Source of the DNA: Onthophagus taurus
Lineage: Eukaryota; Arthropoda; Insecta; Coleoptera; Scarabaeidae
DNA: 64,000 bases
Assembly (NCBI RefSeq): GCF_036711975.1
Contig: NC_091966.1
Coordinates: 16,127,501-16,191,500 of the forward strand
Direction: 5' to 3'
A program made the translations under genes and the position numbers. The notes beneath the pieces are model-generated. The model searched no databases and was not told where the DNA came from. It saw only the letters and a program-made list of their open reading frames with translations. Shown here in pieces: positions 35,100 to 47,474 of this stretch (position 1 is the stretch's first letter; every line of letters starts with the position of its first letter).

Positions 35100-38000
35100 T
35101 TAACTTTGGTAAGTACCAAGGAATGCGCTACAGTTTGGACAGTAGTGATTTGTGTTCATACATGAATCCATACAGTATGGTATACAACAACATGGCCAAC
35201 ATCTAAAACAAAAAATCCATTAAATATTTTTAAATTTGACAGGAAACATTATGACATTTTTTTTTACTTTCAATTAACCAGAAACAAATAGATATTTACC
35301 CGCATATGAACAGACAAAATGCCCACAAATGAGTTTTTGAGGTCGCTTTAGATTCCGTTTTGGTTATAATTCTGTTATTACAACTCGGACATGTTACATT
35401 TTGTTGTTTTGGTCCATACTGGGTCAATGGAGCAACAGAATGTAAAACTGTGGTTGTGTGAACTAAAAAATCAAAAATTAGTTAATGATTTGACAAATAA
35501 TTATTTTTCTTCTACAACAGTAAAAATTTGTATCATAATTTTTCAGTTATATACTATAATTGCAGAGTTATAAAGCGCGAAAATGACAAATGTTATAGAG
35601 ATTTCTTCTCCACCGAAAAATTAATTAAGATTAATTAGTTCACGTGGCAGCCATGGGTTCACCTTTGTCACCTGTAATGGCCAATTTTTACAGGGAGATG
35701 TTTAAGAAAGAAGCATTAAAGAAGAGTTCGTGGAATCCAAAGCTATGGCTCCGTTACGTAGATGATACCTTCGTGATTTGGCAATTGGGCAAAGAGCGAT
35801 TCCAGAAATTCTTAGACCATTTAAACTCACGACACCCTATCATAAAATTTACCATGGAAACGGAAGCTACAAAACGGTTAGCTTTCCTGGATGTATGGAA
35901 CTGGAACTGGAAGAAAACACACACGAACAGGTATCAGGCTTCATCCCGTCAACATCCACAACAGGATAAGTCGGTGATCCAAGCCTTGGTCCAACAAGCA
36001 AAACGGATATGCAACAAAAAGAATTTAACGAAAGAAGGATTTCTACAAGATGTACTCCAGAAGAACGGCTACACTTTGAGGGATATCTAGCGACCCACCA
36101 AACAACGCAAACTGAGGGAAGACGTGGTAAGTATTGCACCAGCTGGTTTTATCTGCCTCCGATATGTTTCAAGTGTGACGGAGCAGATTCCGAGGTGCCT
36201 AAAGAAGAACGATATCGATAAGACAAAGTGGTAGCAAGAACCGGACATTATTTCCAAAGGATGACAAGAAAGGTGATAGAAATTTTTCGATTTAGGAACA
36301 ACATGAATAGAGAAGACGATCGGGAACTCAGCCGCACATGGAAGATGTTAGTTAACTCAACGAAGCCTTCTCTCTGATCTGAGAAAATCAATTTAGATTA
36401 AATATCTCTTCATATCTATATTATCAAACTCAGTATAATTTCCTAAATATTGTATTATTTTTAGAAAATGATGCAGTTTGTTAGCTAAATAATTTATTCC
36501 TGAAAAATGGTTCAAAGTCAAGCATCGAATTATGCATCATTTTAAAAAGGGAGTTTTCAAGCTTTAAATTGTTGTTCAAATTATTTTTCCTATGTTGTCA
36601 AACTCTAACTGATTTCGTCACTACGATCTAGTTTCTGAGGCAGGTTGCAATATGGCAACCTAAACGTTAAACACTTTTTCAAAAGACGCATGACTTAACA
36701 GGGAAGTTTCTAGTTCTAAGTCTAGTGATAATGTTAGCTTTCAACTTATAAGAAATTAAATGTTTACTAATTTTGTTACAAGTACCATTTATAAAGAAAA
36801 ACATTTTTGCAAAACCCGAGTTGAAGTACTACTTGAAAGACTGTTGTGAATTTTTAAAATCTTCTCCTTAAATCCTCCTTGTATAATCAAGATGCGTTAT
36901 AAATTCAGAATAATTTTGGAAGATTTCTAATATAACTTCGAAATAACACTCTTAATAAACGATCAGGTTTATTAAAGAACTAACCTACAACAACAACCTC
37001 CAAGACCATGGGAGTGGCAACAGTTAATTTGTTTGATAAGGGCAGAATTGAATATCAATCACTCCCTTTCAGAACATCCATATTAAATAACAGGAAGTAA
37101 ATATGATAAATAAACTTTTTAATTCACGTTTTGTTAGAAATATAGTTAGAAAAAGTACAGAAAACTGGAGATGGGAGGGAAAAGAGATCGAGGAGGTTAG
37201 GAAGTATATTTACTTGGGGTATATGTTCAGGGAGGACAACAGGGAGGGGTCGCATGTGATAGCTATGGCAAAAAAGGCGAATAAGGTGATGGGACAAGTA
37301 TGGGGTTGGGGGAAGAGAGTCTTTGGAAGGAATGTGGCAGCGAGGAAGATTATGTTTGAAGGTCTGGTTAGCAATGTGATGATGTATGGAGCAGAGATAT
37401 GGGGATGGAGAGAGCAGGCAATGCTGGAGGACGTGCAAGCTAGATACTGGAGATGGGTGCTTGGGTGGCGAGAGAAACACCGGGGTATATAGTGAGGGAA
37501 GAGGTAAAGGTGGATAAGATCAGAGTGGAGGCGGGCAGGAGAGCAGTGAAATATGAAGAAAGAATAGAAGGGAGGCCAAACTGCGGGATCTTGGGGAAGT
37601 GTTGGAGGGAAATTAGAGAGGGAAAGATCAGATATGGGAAAGGAGACAGAGACAATTATTATAGACGAGCGGGCTACTCGGTAACTGAGATAAATAGTAG
37701 ACGAAGGGTGGGTAGGGAGATCTGGAGGGAGTTAAGAGATAGAGATCGAGATGTGCAGAGACAGGAAAGAAGGACACAAATAAAAGAGGGAGGTATAACG
37801 AAAGGTATAGGGACATAATTACGGAGGGGCTGCCTAGATACTTGTTATTGGAAGGAGATGAGGAAGGGAAGAAGTTGGTGGCTAGGTTCCGTTGTGGAAA
37901 CGAAGAGAGAGCTAACAGATACTGGATGGCCGATGAGGAGAGGTGGTGTAGGCTATGCAGGGAGGAATGGGAAACGTTGGAACATATGTTGAATGGGTGC

Positions 38001-38503
38001 AGTGAGTTGAGGGAGGAGGAGTTGGACCGAGGGCAGATCTTAGGTGAGGGGGGAGAGGGGAAACGATGGATGAGAATGGTTGTGGGGGTGAGGAGATAAA
38101 GGGATGGATGAGGGGATGATTGGGCCGAGGAGCCGAGGGTATGGAAATGGAGGAAGAGGGTAGAGGGTGAAAATAATATACTAATAATATATATTAGAAT
38201 GTATTAAGAGGAAAATTGTAAATATCAAAAACAATAAAATGATTATTATTGTTAGAAATATGACGACGGAAAAGTGTAAAAATTTAAATTTAAACAGAAT
38301 TTGAGAAAAAGAAAATTTTTAAAATTACCTTGCTGTACCGGAACACTTTGTGGTGGTGCATATGATGGTACATCACTTTGTGTTGGAGTATATTGTGGTG
38401 GTGCATATTGTGGTGGAGCAAGATCTGGTGGTGAAACTCCGGGTGGAGGAGGATTTTGTGGACATGGCATGTACTCTGTTTGACTCATATTTGATTTCTC
38501 CAT
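35100..38503 (-). CDS. LITAF-like protein B (3 exons, about 146 aa)
   Basis: Exons 38503-38329, 35462-35300 and 35202-35100; phases 1 and 2 agree exactly with those of LITAF A. The domain has knuckles CPSC and CPNC around HLWAFCLFICGCWPCCCIPYC and ends AFLGTYQS. Exon 1 encodes a 58-residue proline-rich N-terminus containing APPQYAPPQY, that is two adjacent PPxY motifs of the kind that recruit NEDD4-family ubiquitin ligases, and no PSAP. Intron 1 is 2,866 bp and contains a Penelope-like element and a LINE; intron 2 is 97 bp. The distant first exon is assigned because its composition, phase and donor (CAAG/GTAATT) all fit and its start MEKS parallels MEKP of copy A. Confidence 0.87.
35635..36745 (+). 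mobile_element. Penelope-like element, 5'-truncated, in LITAF B intron 1
   Basis: 35644-36090 reads AAMGSPLSPVMANFYREMF and LRYVDDTFVIW, with an intact YVDD, then FLDHLNSRHPIIKF. A frameshift near 36090 follows and only traces of the nuclease end remain (NGAD and REAIEI-like words near 36180-36300). The 3' end carries AAAAGACGCATGACTTAACA and TTTCTAGTTCTAAGTCTAGT (about 36680-36730), matching the termini of the copy at 3399-4815. It is antisense to the gene it sits in. Confidence 0.82.
37100..38260 (+). mobile_element. 5'-truncated LINE with purine-rich coding strand, in LITAF B intron 1
   Basis: Three long frames (37103-37492, 37453-37818, 37842-38099) read as the C-terminal part of a non-LTR element: YIYLGYMFREDN, MMYGAEIWGWREQ, GYIVREEVKVDKIRVEAGRR and the final CRLCREEWETLEHMLNGC zinc-like motif. 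Closely similar wording is familiar from LINE proteins in ant genomes. Only two frame changes separate the pieces, and the coding strand is markedly G+A rich against the AT-rich host, so the insertion is comparatively recent. The active-site part of RT is absent. A short A/T-rich tail precedes LITAF B exon 1. Confidence 0.8.
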
Positions 38504-38886
38504 TGCTATCTTCTAAAGATCTAAAAGAAACGTAAAAATGTTTTGATATTAATATGAAAGATTGTTCTTTAAATAAATGTAAAAATTTGGACACTTGATA
38601 TCTACAGGTGTTTCAAAACAACGTTTAGAAATTTATAGAGCGTATACTACAGTCAAAAACACGTTGAAAAGTCTTAATCAACATTGATGTGATAATTACA
38701 TCAAGTAATTATTTATATTATAATAATATTATTTCTTTTATGGCGCTTTTTCAGCGAGAAAAAGTAACAAGATTAATTTGTATGTTTAGACTGGTTTCGA
38801 CTTGATAATAATATTTTGTTTATTTATTTTTCGTTTTTTATGGCAACCAGCCACAAATATTCCCCTCTCCAGAGAAAAATTACTAT

Positions 38887-40866
38887 TCATTTAAATGAAA
38901 CATTTAAATTGTTTTTTCTTTTAACTTGTTCTATGTATGAACTATTTAAAAGAAAAGCAGGTTTCAGTTTGTCAACACTAATGAGTTGTTCTCGATTTTC
39001 TTTAAAAATGCAAAAAGTTTTAGGAAATTTTTTAATAATTTTAAATGGTCCTTCATACCTTGCAGAGAAGAAGAAGAAATCTGATTTCTCTAGATCTTTA
39101 TGTAAAAAAGGTTTATTAAGGGAATGATGACGCATCGTGGTTGATCTCAAGTTTGCAAAATGATTTAGTAAACTGATAAGAAGTGGAGACGTATCAATTG
39201 AACTATGAGAACTTAAGAAAAATTAACCTGGGAGTCTCAAGGGTTGACCATAAACTAATTCAGGATATGAACAACCTAAATCTTCTTTTATGGTTGAACG
39301 TAAACCAAGAAGCATAATAGGTAATTCATCTTTCCAATGAGTTGTATTCCCTCTAGCAATTAATGCAGTTTTTAAAGTTCTATGGAATCTTTCGACAATA
39401 CCATTGCTTTGATGATGGTATGTTGAAGTGTGAATTTGAAACGAACCAAAATACTTATTAAATTCTTTAAATAATTGAGATTCAATAGAGTCAATTGAGA
39501 ATTCCAAAACGTGAGAAGTAGTGAACGTAAAGTGTTTTAGTTGATGCAGTAATTGATGAAAAAGGAAAAGCTTCTGTCCATCTTTCAATTATTGTTAAAA
39601 TGTAAGAACAACCACCAGAAGGAAGAAGGGGACCTACAATATCAATGTGAATATGTTCAAAACGGCCTTTAGGAATATCAATCTTCATAATTGGAGATTT
39701 TGTATGTCTTTGGATTTTTGAAATTTGACATTTAACACATGCTTTTGTCCAAAGAGATATATTGGAATTCATATGAGGCCAAAAATATCTTGTGTTGATT
39801 AATTTTTTAGAAGCTCTTATACCTGGATGAGAAATACTATGTAAGTCAGTGAAAATCGAATGACGTAATTTATCTGGAATATAAACACGTTGATGGGAAG
39901 GTGAAGAAATTTCACACCAAATTGGAATATTAGAAAATGGAATTGTTTCTTGTTTTAGACGAAATTTAGAATTAGGATTACAATTTTGAGTTTTAAGTAA
40001 TTCTTGGAGTTGTTGATCTGTAGACGGAGCTTGTTGCAAAGTTTGAAAGTTCAGTTCGTACAAATCAAAAGAATCAGCATTGTTCTCTAACCTTGATAGA
40101 GCATCGGCAACAATATTGTTTTCACCCTTAATGTAAGCAATATCTGTTGAGTTATAAAGATAAGGTTAAAGGCTTATGATCTGTGCAAATTTTAAATTGA
40201 TAGCCTTCTAAGAAATGGCGAAAATGTTTAATAGCTAAATAGATGGCTAAAAGTTCACGATCATAAATAAGTTGAATATTTTATTTGACTAGGGGAAAGT
40301 TTTTTTGAGAAAAATGCAATTGGTTGTGAAATGTTGTTGATCGATTGTTCTAACGTTGCTCCAATGGCATAATTGGAAGCATTGGTGGTAAGAATCAATT
40401 TGGCAGACGGGTTAGTGTGAGCTAAAATTGTAGCGTTAGCTAATGAAGATTTTGCCTTTTGAAAACTTTCTTCACATTCATTTGGCCAAGAAGAAATATT
40501 TTTTTGTTTAAGATTTTGAAGTGATGTTGATAGAGAATGAAGAGGATCGAGTAGTTGAGAAAAATTTGGAACGAACCTATGATAAAAATTTATCATCCCG
40601 ATAAATCTTTGTAATTGTTTTAAAGTTTTTGGAATTGGGAAATCATTGATAACCGATATTCTTTCATTTGAAGGAAGAATTCCTTTTGAAGAGACAGTGT
40701 GACCTAAAAAATTTAATTGTGAAACTCCAAACTCACATTTTGAGAGTTTAAGACTAATACCATATTGGTCTAATCGATTAAATAGTTGCTTAAGATGATC
40801 TAAATGTTCATAAAATTGAACGCCACAAACATCATCATTTGATCTGAATGATATGGCCAATATGGT
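38887..40866 (-). mobile_element. Ty3/gypsy LTR retrotransposon, pol fragment
   Basis: Reads on the minus strand. RT from the active-site region onward is at 40860-40261 (NDDVCG in place of the usual YxDD, FLGHTVSSKGI, RFIGMINFYHRF). A frameshifted RNase H trace follows (DRELLAIYLA, HFLEGY). Integrase at 40063-39491 has its zinc finger (HSISHPGIRASKKLINTRYF and CVKCQ) and HIDIVGPL; 39588-39223 carries the rest (HHQSNGIVERFHRTLK). 39150-38887 is the C-terminal RYEGPFK / ISVDKLKPAF block. No LTRs, gag or protease were found. At least three frame breaks. Confidence 0.88.
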
Positions 40867-40869
40867 GTT

Positions 40870-41345
40870 AATCCACGGTTAATATGGTGCCAATGGGAAT
40901 GGTTTGAGTACGTCATTTATATGCGGAAATATTTTCCAATCAGCAACTATCGTCACATGTAATGTTTCAAACAGTTTTTCACAGAAGCTGCTGAACGTCC
41001 ACTAACTAACTCGCGTAACTCACATTCTGTTCACTGATGAAGCTGGTTGTACGAGAAATGAAATATTCAAATTACATAATCATGTGGGGTCTGACGAAAA
41101 TCGTCGAGCCGTTGTGAACCAGATATCAACATCGTTTTACTCTAAATATCTGGTTAGGCATCATAGGGGATAGGTTGTTAGGACTGCTGGCACATGTTAG
41201 GACGATTTTACCACAACCGTGCAACAGTTATACACATACTTTGATTTCCTGGAAAACACTCTTCCTAGACCTTTGAGAGTAACTAACATTCCTTTCGGTG
41301 ATGAAGCTAGTTTTACCAAAAATGAAATTTAAAAAACAACGGAGA
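40870..41345 (+). mobile_element. Mariner-like transposase trace, central DDE segment
   Basis: Plus-strand fragments read FTDEAGCTRNEIFKLHNH, then a TFLENTLP-like block as YFDFLENTLPRPL. These fit the first catalytic aspartate region (TDEATFT) and the DFL..LP region of insect mariner-like transposases. The GATGAAGCTRGTT phrase occurs twice (about 41034 and 41301), suggesting a local duplication. Confidence 0.6.
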
Positions 41346-41349
41346 ATAG

Positions 41350-41640
41350 AGGATACGGCACAACGACGAACTATATGAGATATGACAACACACAAAATTA
41401 ATGAGGCTCTGCTGGGCAGAGACACGTACCCTAAAGAAAGTGTTTCTGAGACAAATAGGAAGAAGACGCACGACTGGTAGACCAAGAGCATGATGGGGAG
41501 ACAACGTGACCAGAGACGCTCGAGAGATTCTCGCGATGAGAAGCTGGAAAAGGGTGACCAGAAACCGAGTCGAAGCATAGAGGCGAAGCAAGGCTCGATT
41601 TGGACTGTAGCGCCATTGAAGATGAAGATTAGCAGTATTT
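41350..41640 (+). mobile_element. LINE C-terminal tail fragment
   Basis: The trace TGRPRARWGDNVTRDAREIL then RSWKRVTRNRVEA is the conserved end of RTE-like endonuclease-reverse transcriptases (GRPRxRWxD ... WxxxAxDRxxW). Short and frame-broken. Confidence 0.6.
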
Positions 41641-42130
41641 AATATTTTTCCCACAGTAGGTATCTAGTCTTAGGATAACAGCATCTAGACCACCATTAGC
41701 ACTATCTAGGTCTCTTCCAATAGTATCTAGATTTCTGCCAGCAGTAAGTAAGTAATTCGTCTTATGCTTCTGTAATCAGTACACACTTTCAGCGGTATCT
41801 AGTCCTCTGCCAACAGTACCTTGTCTTCTTTCAGTAGTACCTTTGAACAATCGGGGAGATTTGCGCCAACGAATAGAACAGTGTTTGAAAGGGTGCAGGT
41901 TTGCTTTTAATGCAGAACTAGTAACTGTATTGATGCGTGTGTGCGATATTTTGCACAAAATATAAGAAGCAATAAAACCATTATAATAACAAATAAAACA
42001 ATTTATTACTATTTGTTATAATTATTGTGATATGCAATAGAATCGTTTCATTAAGTCGTTTCAACTTGCTTTCGTTCGTAGTATACGCCCTATAAATGCT
42101 TGTGTATAAACGTTGTTTTGAAACACTCTG

Positions 42131-43130
42131 TATAAAGATATAAGTTCAGAATACCCGGCAATACGTTATAACAGCTCAATAAATATTTATCAAAGATTGC
42201 TTCTACAATTTCAAAATAGGTTTTATAATGTAAATCTAAAAACAAGATGCTTACTTTTATATTTTAAGGCTATAATAAATCGTTGTATATAAAGTTACAT
42301 TTTCAAGGTTAAACTAAAATGCACCAACTTAAATTTTTTTAAAGTATTTCAGGAAAACTGTAATCTTAATATGTTTTCTACGAATTTTATACATTATAAA
42401 TAAGATTAGTCATAGTGGCATAAGTTTATGATGAAATATTTCAAGTATTTTGCTAGCATAGGTATATTCTTGTTGCACTATTTATTTGATTCCGTCAGAC
42501 CGTATTTCTGTTATCAAACTTATGAAGGGAGTGATAAACTGTGTAAATAATAAATCATGAGTACTAATTTAGACTATGCCATTGCAAAATCAAAAACGAT
42601 ACTAAAGTAAAATCATTAATGTGAATTAAATGTTGGCATATAGAGCTACTTATAATTTCCAAAAAAATAACAGAGTTTGATATGATTTTATTATTTTTGC
42701 GCCATCATAGTAAAACATCTCTAAAAAGTATTTTGTGTCAAATCAGCACGTTGTTTTGTCTTTAATTGGCTAACGATAGTTCATAGATGAGAAATCTAAT
42801 TAATTTCAAAATTATTACAAAAGACACTTACTTATAAAAAAGGCACACTTATAACTACGAAAATTAATATTTAAAATTTAAAACGTAATCAAAAACGTAC
42901 TCACTTAAAGAGCAAAAACCTTATTCACTTAAAGAGAAATTTACACTATTACTGGTGCTAATAAAGCAGTCTGGTTTGTATGAAAACGTTCTTTATGAAG
43001 TGAGCGTTAAATCTATCCCCCCTTTTACTTCTTATCTAACTTCAATAATAATTTAAATATCCTTTCGCGAGGTTTACGTACTGAAAATACTTACGTAGTA
43101 TTTGAGATGTACTTTAAAAGAAAATTATAA
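42131..43130. other. AT-rich intergenic, nothing recognised
   Basis: No gene supported. It may include decayed flank of the copia element that follows, but no LTR pair was found. Confidence 0.3.
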
Positions 43131-44545
43131 TTAATGGAATATAATAAAACCGTTATATTCCTTCTTACCACTAGAAAGCTTACAAATAAGACGAGCTACC
43201 AACGATTCAAAACGTTCAAGCAAAATTATGGTGCAACCCATCTAGACTTAGCCAAAAAAAATATGCTTAGAGAATCTGGTGTTCATGAATGTGTTGATTT
43301 TTTTAATAATTTTTTCATTTGTTGTGATTTGTTATTGTTATTATCTTAATGCCGTGTTTCAACATTTTCATTTTTTAATCTTTGACGTCGTGCCAGAAGA
43401 CGTTTTCTTTAAAACTAAACGATCATAGAACATGGAAAATCATTGCAAACTTTGTCTAAAATAGTCTGTTTAATCGCTCAGCAATAGAGTTTTGTTGTGG
43501 TGTATAGCTAGAACTATATTCTTGGATTTCCTTCACATGTTTTTAACTTTCTCAATGTTTCCACTACGTGGCTTTGAAATATGCATATGTTATTATATTA
43601 TTATATTAATTAATGGAATATTATAAAACCCTTATATTTCTCCTTACCACAAGACAGCTCACAAATAAGACGAATTACCATAGATTCAAAACGTTCAAGC
43701 AAAATTATGGTGCAACCCACCTAGACTTAGCAAAAAAAATATGCGTAGAGAATCTGCTGTTCATGAATGTGTTGATTTTTTTAATAATTTTTTTATTTGT
43801 TGTGATTTGTTATTATTATTATCTTAATGCCGTGTTTCAACATTTTCATTTTTTAATCTTTGACGTCGTGCTAGAAGACGTTTTCTTTAAAACTAAACGA
43901 TCATAGAACATGGAGAAAATTATTGCAAACTTTATCTAAAATAGTTCTGTTCAATAGCTCAGCAATAGAGTTTTGTTGTGGTGTATAGAACTATATTCCT
44001 GGATTTCCTTCACATGTTTTTAACTTTCTCAATGTTTCCACTACGTGGCTTTGAAATATGCACATGTTATTATATTATTATATTAATTAATGGAATATTA
44101 TAAAACCCTTATATTCCTCCTTACCACAAGACAGCTCACAAATAAGACGAATTACCATAGATTCAAAACATTCAAGCTAAATTACGGTGCAACCCACCTA
44201 GACTTAGCCAAAAAAAATATGCTTAGAGAATCTGCTGTTCATGAATGTGCTGATTTTTTTATTTGTTGTGATTTGTTATTATTATCTTAATGCCGTGTTT
44301 CAACATTTTCATTTTTTAATCTTTGACGTCGTGCCAGAAGACGTTTTCTTTAAAATTAAACGATCATAGAACATGGAGAAAATCATTGCAAACTTTGTCT
44401 AAAACAGTTCTGTTCAATCGCTCAGCAATAGAGTTTTGTTGTGGTGTATAGCTAGAACTATATATCCTGTATTTTCTTCACATGTTTTTAACTTTCTCAA
44501 TGTTTCCACTACGTAGATTTGAAATATGCACATTTGTTGCTCTCA
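43131..44545 (-). repeat. Three tandem copies of a 478-bp copia integrase segment
   Basis: Units start at about 43131, 43610 and 44087 (offsets 479 and 477). They are highly similar, with a 10-20-base loss in the third copy near 44252. On the minus strand each unit carries SYTPQQNSIAERLNR, the integrase block SPYTPQQNGVAERxNR of Ty1/copia elements. The plus-strand frames starting MEYYKTLIF in each unit are shadows. Confidence 0.8.
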
Positions 44546-44599
44546 TCTCATTACTAATTTGACTATTATATTCTTAGTTTCTGATTTATTTTGTATGAA

Positions 44600-44800
44600 T
44601 CATCAATTAATGTTATATAATACCTTTCATTGTTTTAGTAGCTATATTTGTTGGCTCCAACACATCGGTATAGATTAATTCACCAATTCTCTTTGATCGT
44701 GGTTTTGTTGTTTCCTTGAATATGGTAACTGTTGTAATTGTAGCTTTTCCTTCCTTATAGGTTCTACACACTTCATCCGTGAATGTTAAATTCAACAATT
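44600..44800 (-). mobile_element. Ty1/copia integrase N-terminal fragment
   Basis: The minus-strand frame reads CRTYKEGKATITTV and KRIGELIYTDVLEP, matching the CxxCxxGK..R and GELIHTDVCGP stretch upstream of the copia integrase core. It is correctly placed and oriented relative to the triplicated segment at 43131-44545, so both come from one element. Confidence 0.75.
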
Positions 44801-44884
44801 GATGCTATGTCTTACGTATATGAGCTTTTTGTACAATGTAATAAGATAACAGAAAATTGGTATTACATTGTGATTACAGATACC

Positions 44885-46039
44885 ACATATTCATAAAAAA
44901 GAAAGATACACAAATCGCTCAACAGCTTCATACTAAAAATTTGCCTTCCATAAGCTTCTACAACAGCACGTAAGCGTCGTGGCATTGAAGCAACTAAATT
45001 TGTTGTCTTTTTTGCTGTTATTTCAGCCCAAGATCGACTAATGCATTTCAGTGTTTTGATTTTGCGCTGCCGGATCTTACGTTCCAAAAGCTCCCAAACA
45101 TGCTCGATTGGATTTACATCCGGACTCTGAGGAGGTGTATTCAACTGCCTGGGTGCATAATATAGCAACCAATGTTTGATAAGGTTTGCAGTATGCTTGG
45201 GTTTATTGACTTGTTTTCCACTGATGGCTTCAAATTTTATTTTACGTACTTTACAGTTGGAACCAAATTTTTCAACTCCATTACTGCGTTTCGTTTTCTC
45301 CAAATTTTTGCCCGACCATTACTTCCAAAAAGGTTGTTCTTCGACTCGTCAGTAAACAAAATCTTGGGTCAGAAATCCATTCCCTTGTCGATATGAGATT
45401 GACCAAATTCTAGTTCTTTTTCTGAAATCAGCGGTTTTTTTGGGGTGTCCTGCTGAAAAAATCCATTATCGCCTAGACCTCTTTGTACGTTTTGAATTTG
45501 CAGACTTATTAGATACAGTCGTGATGTGGTCAGCTAATTTTAGTGCGCTAACTCTTGGGTTTTTGCTCACTTCTTTTAATATGGAGCTAATCTCTCTTTT
45601 AGATAGTTTCTTTGGCCGACCTGTACGAACTTTGCTAGTGAATGAATCAGTCCCATTGTAATTTTTGACGATGGCCTGGACTGTTGCTCGGCTTAGATTT
45701 ACTATCTTGGCAATTTCGCCTTAAGATTTCTTTTCGATATTTTATCACCAATTTTCTAATTTTAACAGAAATTTTTTTCGCGACAAACTAAATACTAATA
45801 ACTACAGATTCGTAATCCCTACTGAATTAAGAAAAAAGAAAATGCAATGCCAGCTTCTTTATGCAACTCCTACTTCATTTCTTTAACTTAAGTGTATGTA
45901 TGTAGACTTTGGTCATGTTAGTTTTTGCATTATTTGTTGAATTTTTATTATGTAGCTATTGAGCGATTTGTTTTGTTTTTTTTTTATGAATAAGTAACTC
46001 ATAATTAAATAGTGTATGTAGACTTTTGTGCGTCACTGT
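44885..46039 (-). mobile_element. Tc1-like transposon remnant, left end truncated
   Basis: The frame 45303-44863 carries NTPPQSPDVNPIEHVWELLERKI, the third catalytic block of Tc1 DD34E transposases, and a C-terminus RLRAVVEAYG. Upstream traces (PHHDCI, KKNR) run to about 45720. The right end ACAGTGACGCACAAAAGTCT (46039 inward) is Tc1-type, with an inner repeat of TGTATGTAGAC at about 45894. The left side retains only the inner inverted part (AAATCGCTCAACAGC) and lacks the outer end. Confidence 0.82.
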
Positions 46040-47474
46040 ATATCTTTCTCGGAGACAAGTGCTGTATTTCCATTTAAAGTATTGTTGACCATCATAAATC
46101 TTCCTATAAAAAAGTCCATTTTCTGATGAAAACTTTGTTACTTTGTCATCAACTTTTATTTCTCCTCAGGGTCGCCACGTATGAATGTGCAGGTTGTTGC
46201 ATTTTGAGCAAACATAATAACATTTCAAAGAACAAAAGTACAGATTCACATTTTGTTGAAATTAAGCAATAGACTGTATATACAAAATGAAAATACTTTT
46301 TAAAGATAAAGATTGTTTATTTATACGAATCGCCGAGTAGGCGACTACCAGGAACGCTATGCAAACATAAACACGAAACACGATATGTATACCTTTTCTA
46401 AATTTTATTGCTTTAGTGCATTTCGGATAAAAACTGATGATTAATGTACGATAACGATAATTTCTTCAGTTCACCTTTCATTATCGTATTATTAGCGAAT
46501 TCGGCCCTCCTGGGGATGAAATTTGGGAAATAAATTTACCTCATAATAGGGCACGCTTAGAGGTATTGGTACTTTCAATTTTCCCTTTTAAGTTACAGAA
46601 CGTGACCACCCCCGATCAATTTTGCCTAGATCTTTTTTTGTGAGTGATAAATACGGCAAAAAATCAGTTAGATGAAATCAAATAGATGAAAGTATTAAAT
46701 TTAATAGTTTCCGAGAAAAAATTATTAAAATTTGTTATGTATCAATCATCTCTCATCCAGGTTTGTTTATTTTTCGGACTGATAGAAGATAATGATATAA
46801 CCCTTTTACTATCAACGTATCAATATATTCATATTATCAGAATCAGGTTGAACGAAATCCTATATATCTAACACAATATTTTTGCAACCTTTACCATGTT
46901 TAATTTCGAAATTAAATTACTTAAGCCTAATTCCCCGAATAACTTTACCAATAGTAATCGTTAATTTAATCCTTTGTTGAGATGTCAGATGTGTATGTAC
47001 TTACATTCCATATTTTGATTTACTAAAAAAATGCATAATTTTAGAAAAAAATATATGTATATTAAAATATACAAAAGACCCTTCAACAGATTAAATGTAA
47101 ACACAAAATAAAAACATAGAGTATATTTTACAAGTTAATAAAAACAGTAATACAAAAATTTAGTTGTGGAAGTCTTGTAAACAATTCTTATTTGGAACGA
47201 AACATTGAAAAGTCATATTTGATATATTTTACTTTCGCAATTTTCTGACATTTTTTGACACAGATTTTTTGCACTGTGTAACAGGGCATTTCTTTTTTGT
47301 GTTTTGATTGTGGCAGTGTGATGCTGGAAGACAGGTGACCCCATTTACTTGATTCTCCAGCCTAACATAAGCTTTGTGTAATGTTTGCTTTGATGTCGAA
47401 AAGTGACGGTTGATAGACGCCAGGTAATTACTAGGGTACTTAGGTCAATCTTTCTTGGGCCATATATTAGTTCT
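46040..47474. repeat. Intergenic with dispersed repeat copy (46510-46640)
   Basis: 46510-46640 is the second copy of the repeat at 24800-24940. The remainder is AT-rich with no gene recognised. Confidence 0.45.

Larger units (their letters stand above)
38605..42130. mobile_element. Mariner-type TIR shell enclosing other elements
   Basis: CAGGTGTTTCAAAACAACGT at 38605 returns inverted as ACGTTGTTTTGAAACACTCTG ending at 42130, each beside TA; the match continues (about 45 bp or more, including GCGTATACTAC). Inside are a gypsy fragment (38887-40866), a transposase trace (40870-41345) and a LINE tail (41350-41640). The transposase trace is probably what remains of the shell's own gene. Confidence 0.7.

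Noticed and set aside
40261-40860. Gypsy RT as part of an active or infectious retrovirus
   Set aside because: No LTRs, gag or env, an altered active-site box and several frameshifts; it is a dead fragment.
43134-44290. Three related plus-strand frames starting MEYYKTLIF or similar
   Set aside because: They repeat only because the DNA unit is triplicated; the meaningful reading is copia integrase on the minus strand.
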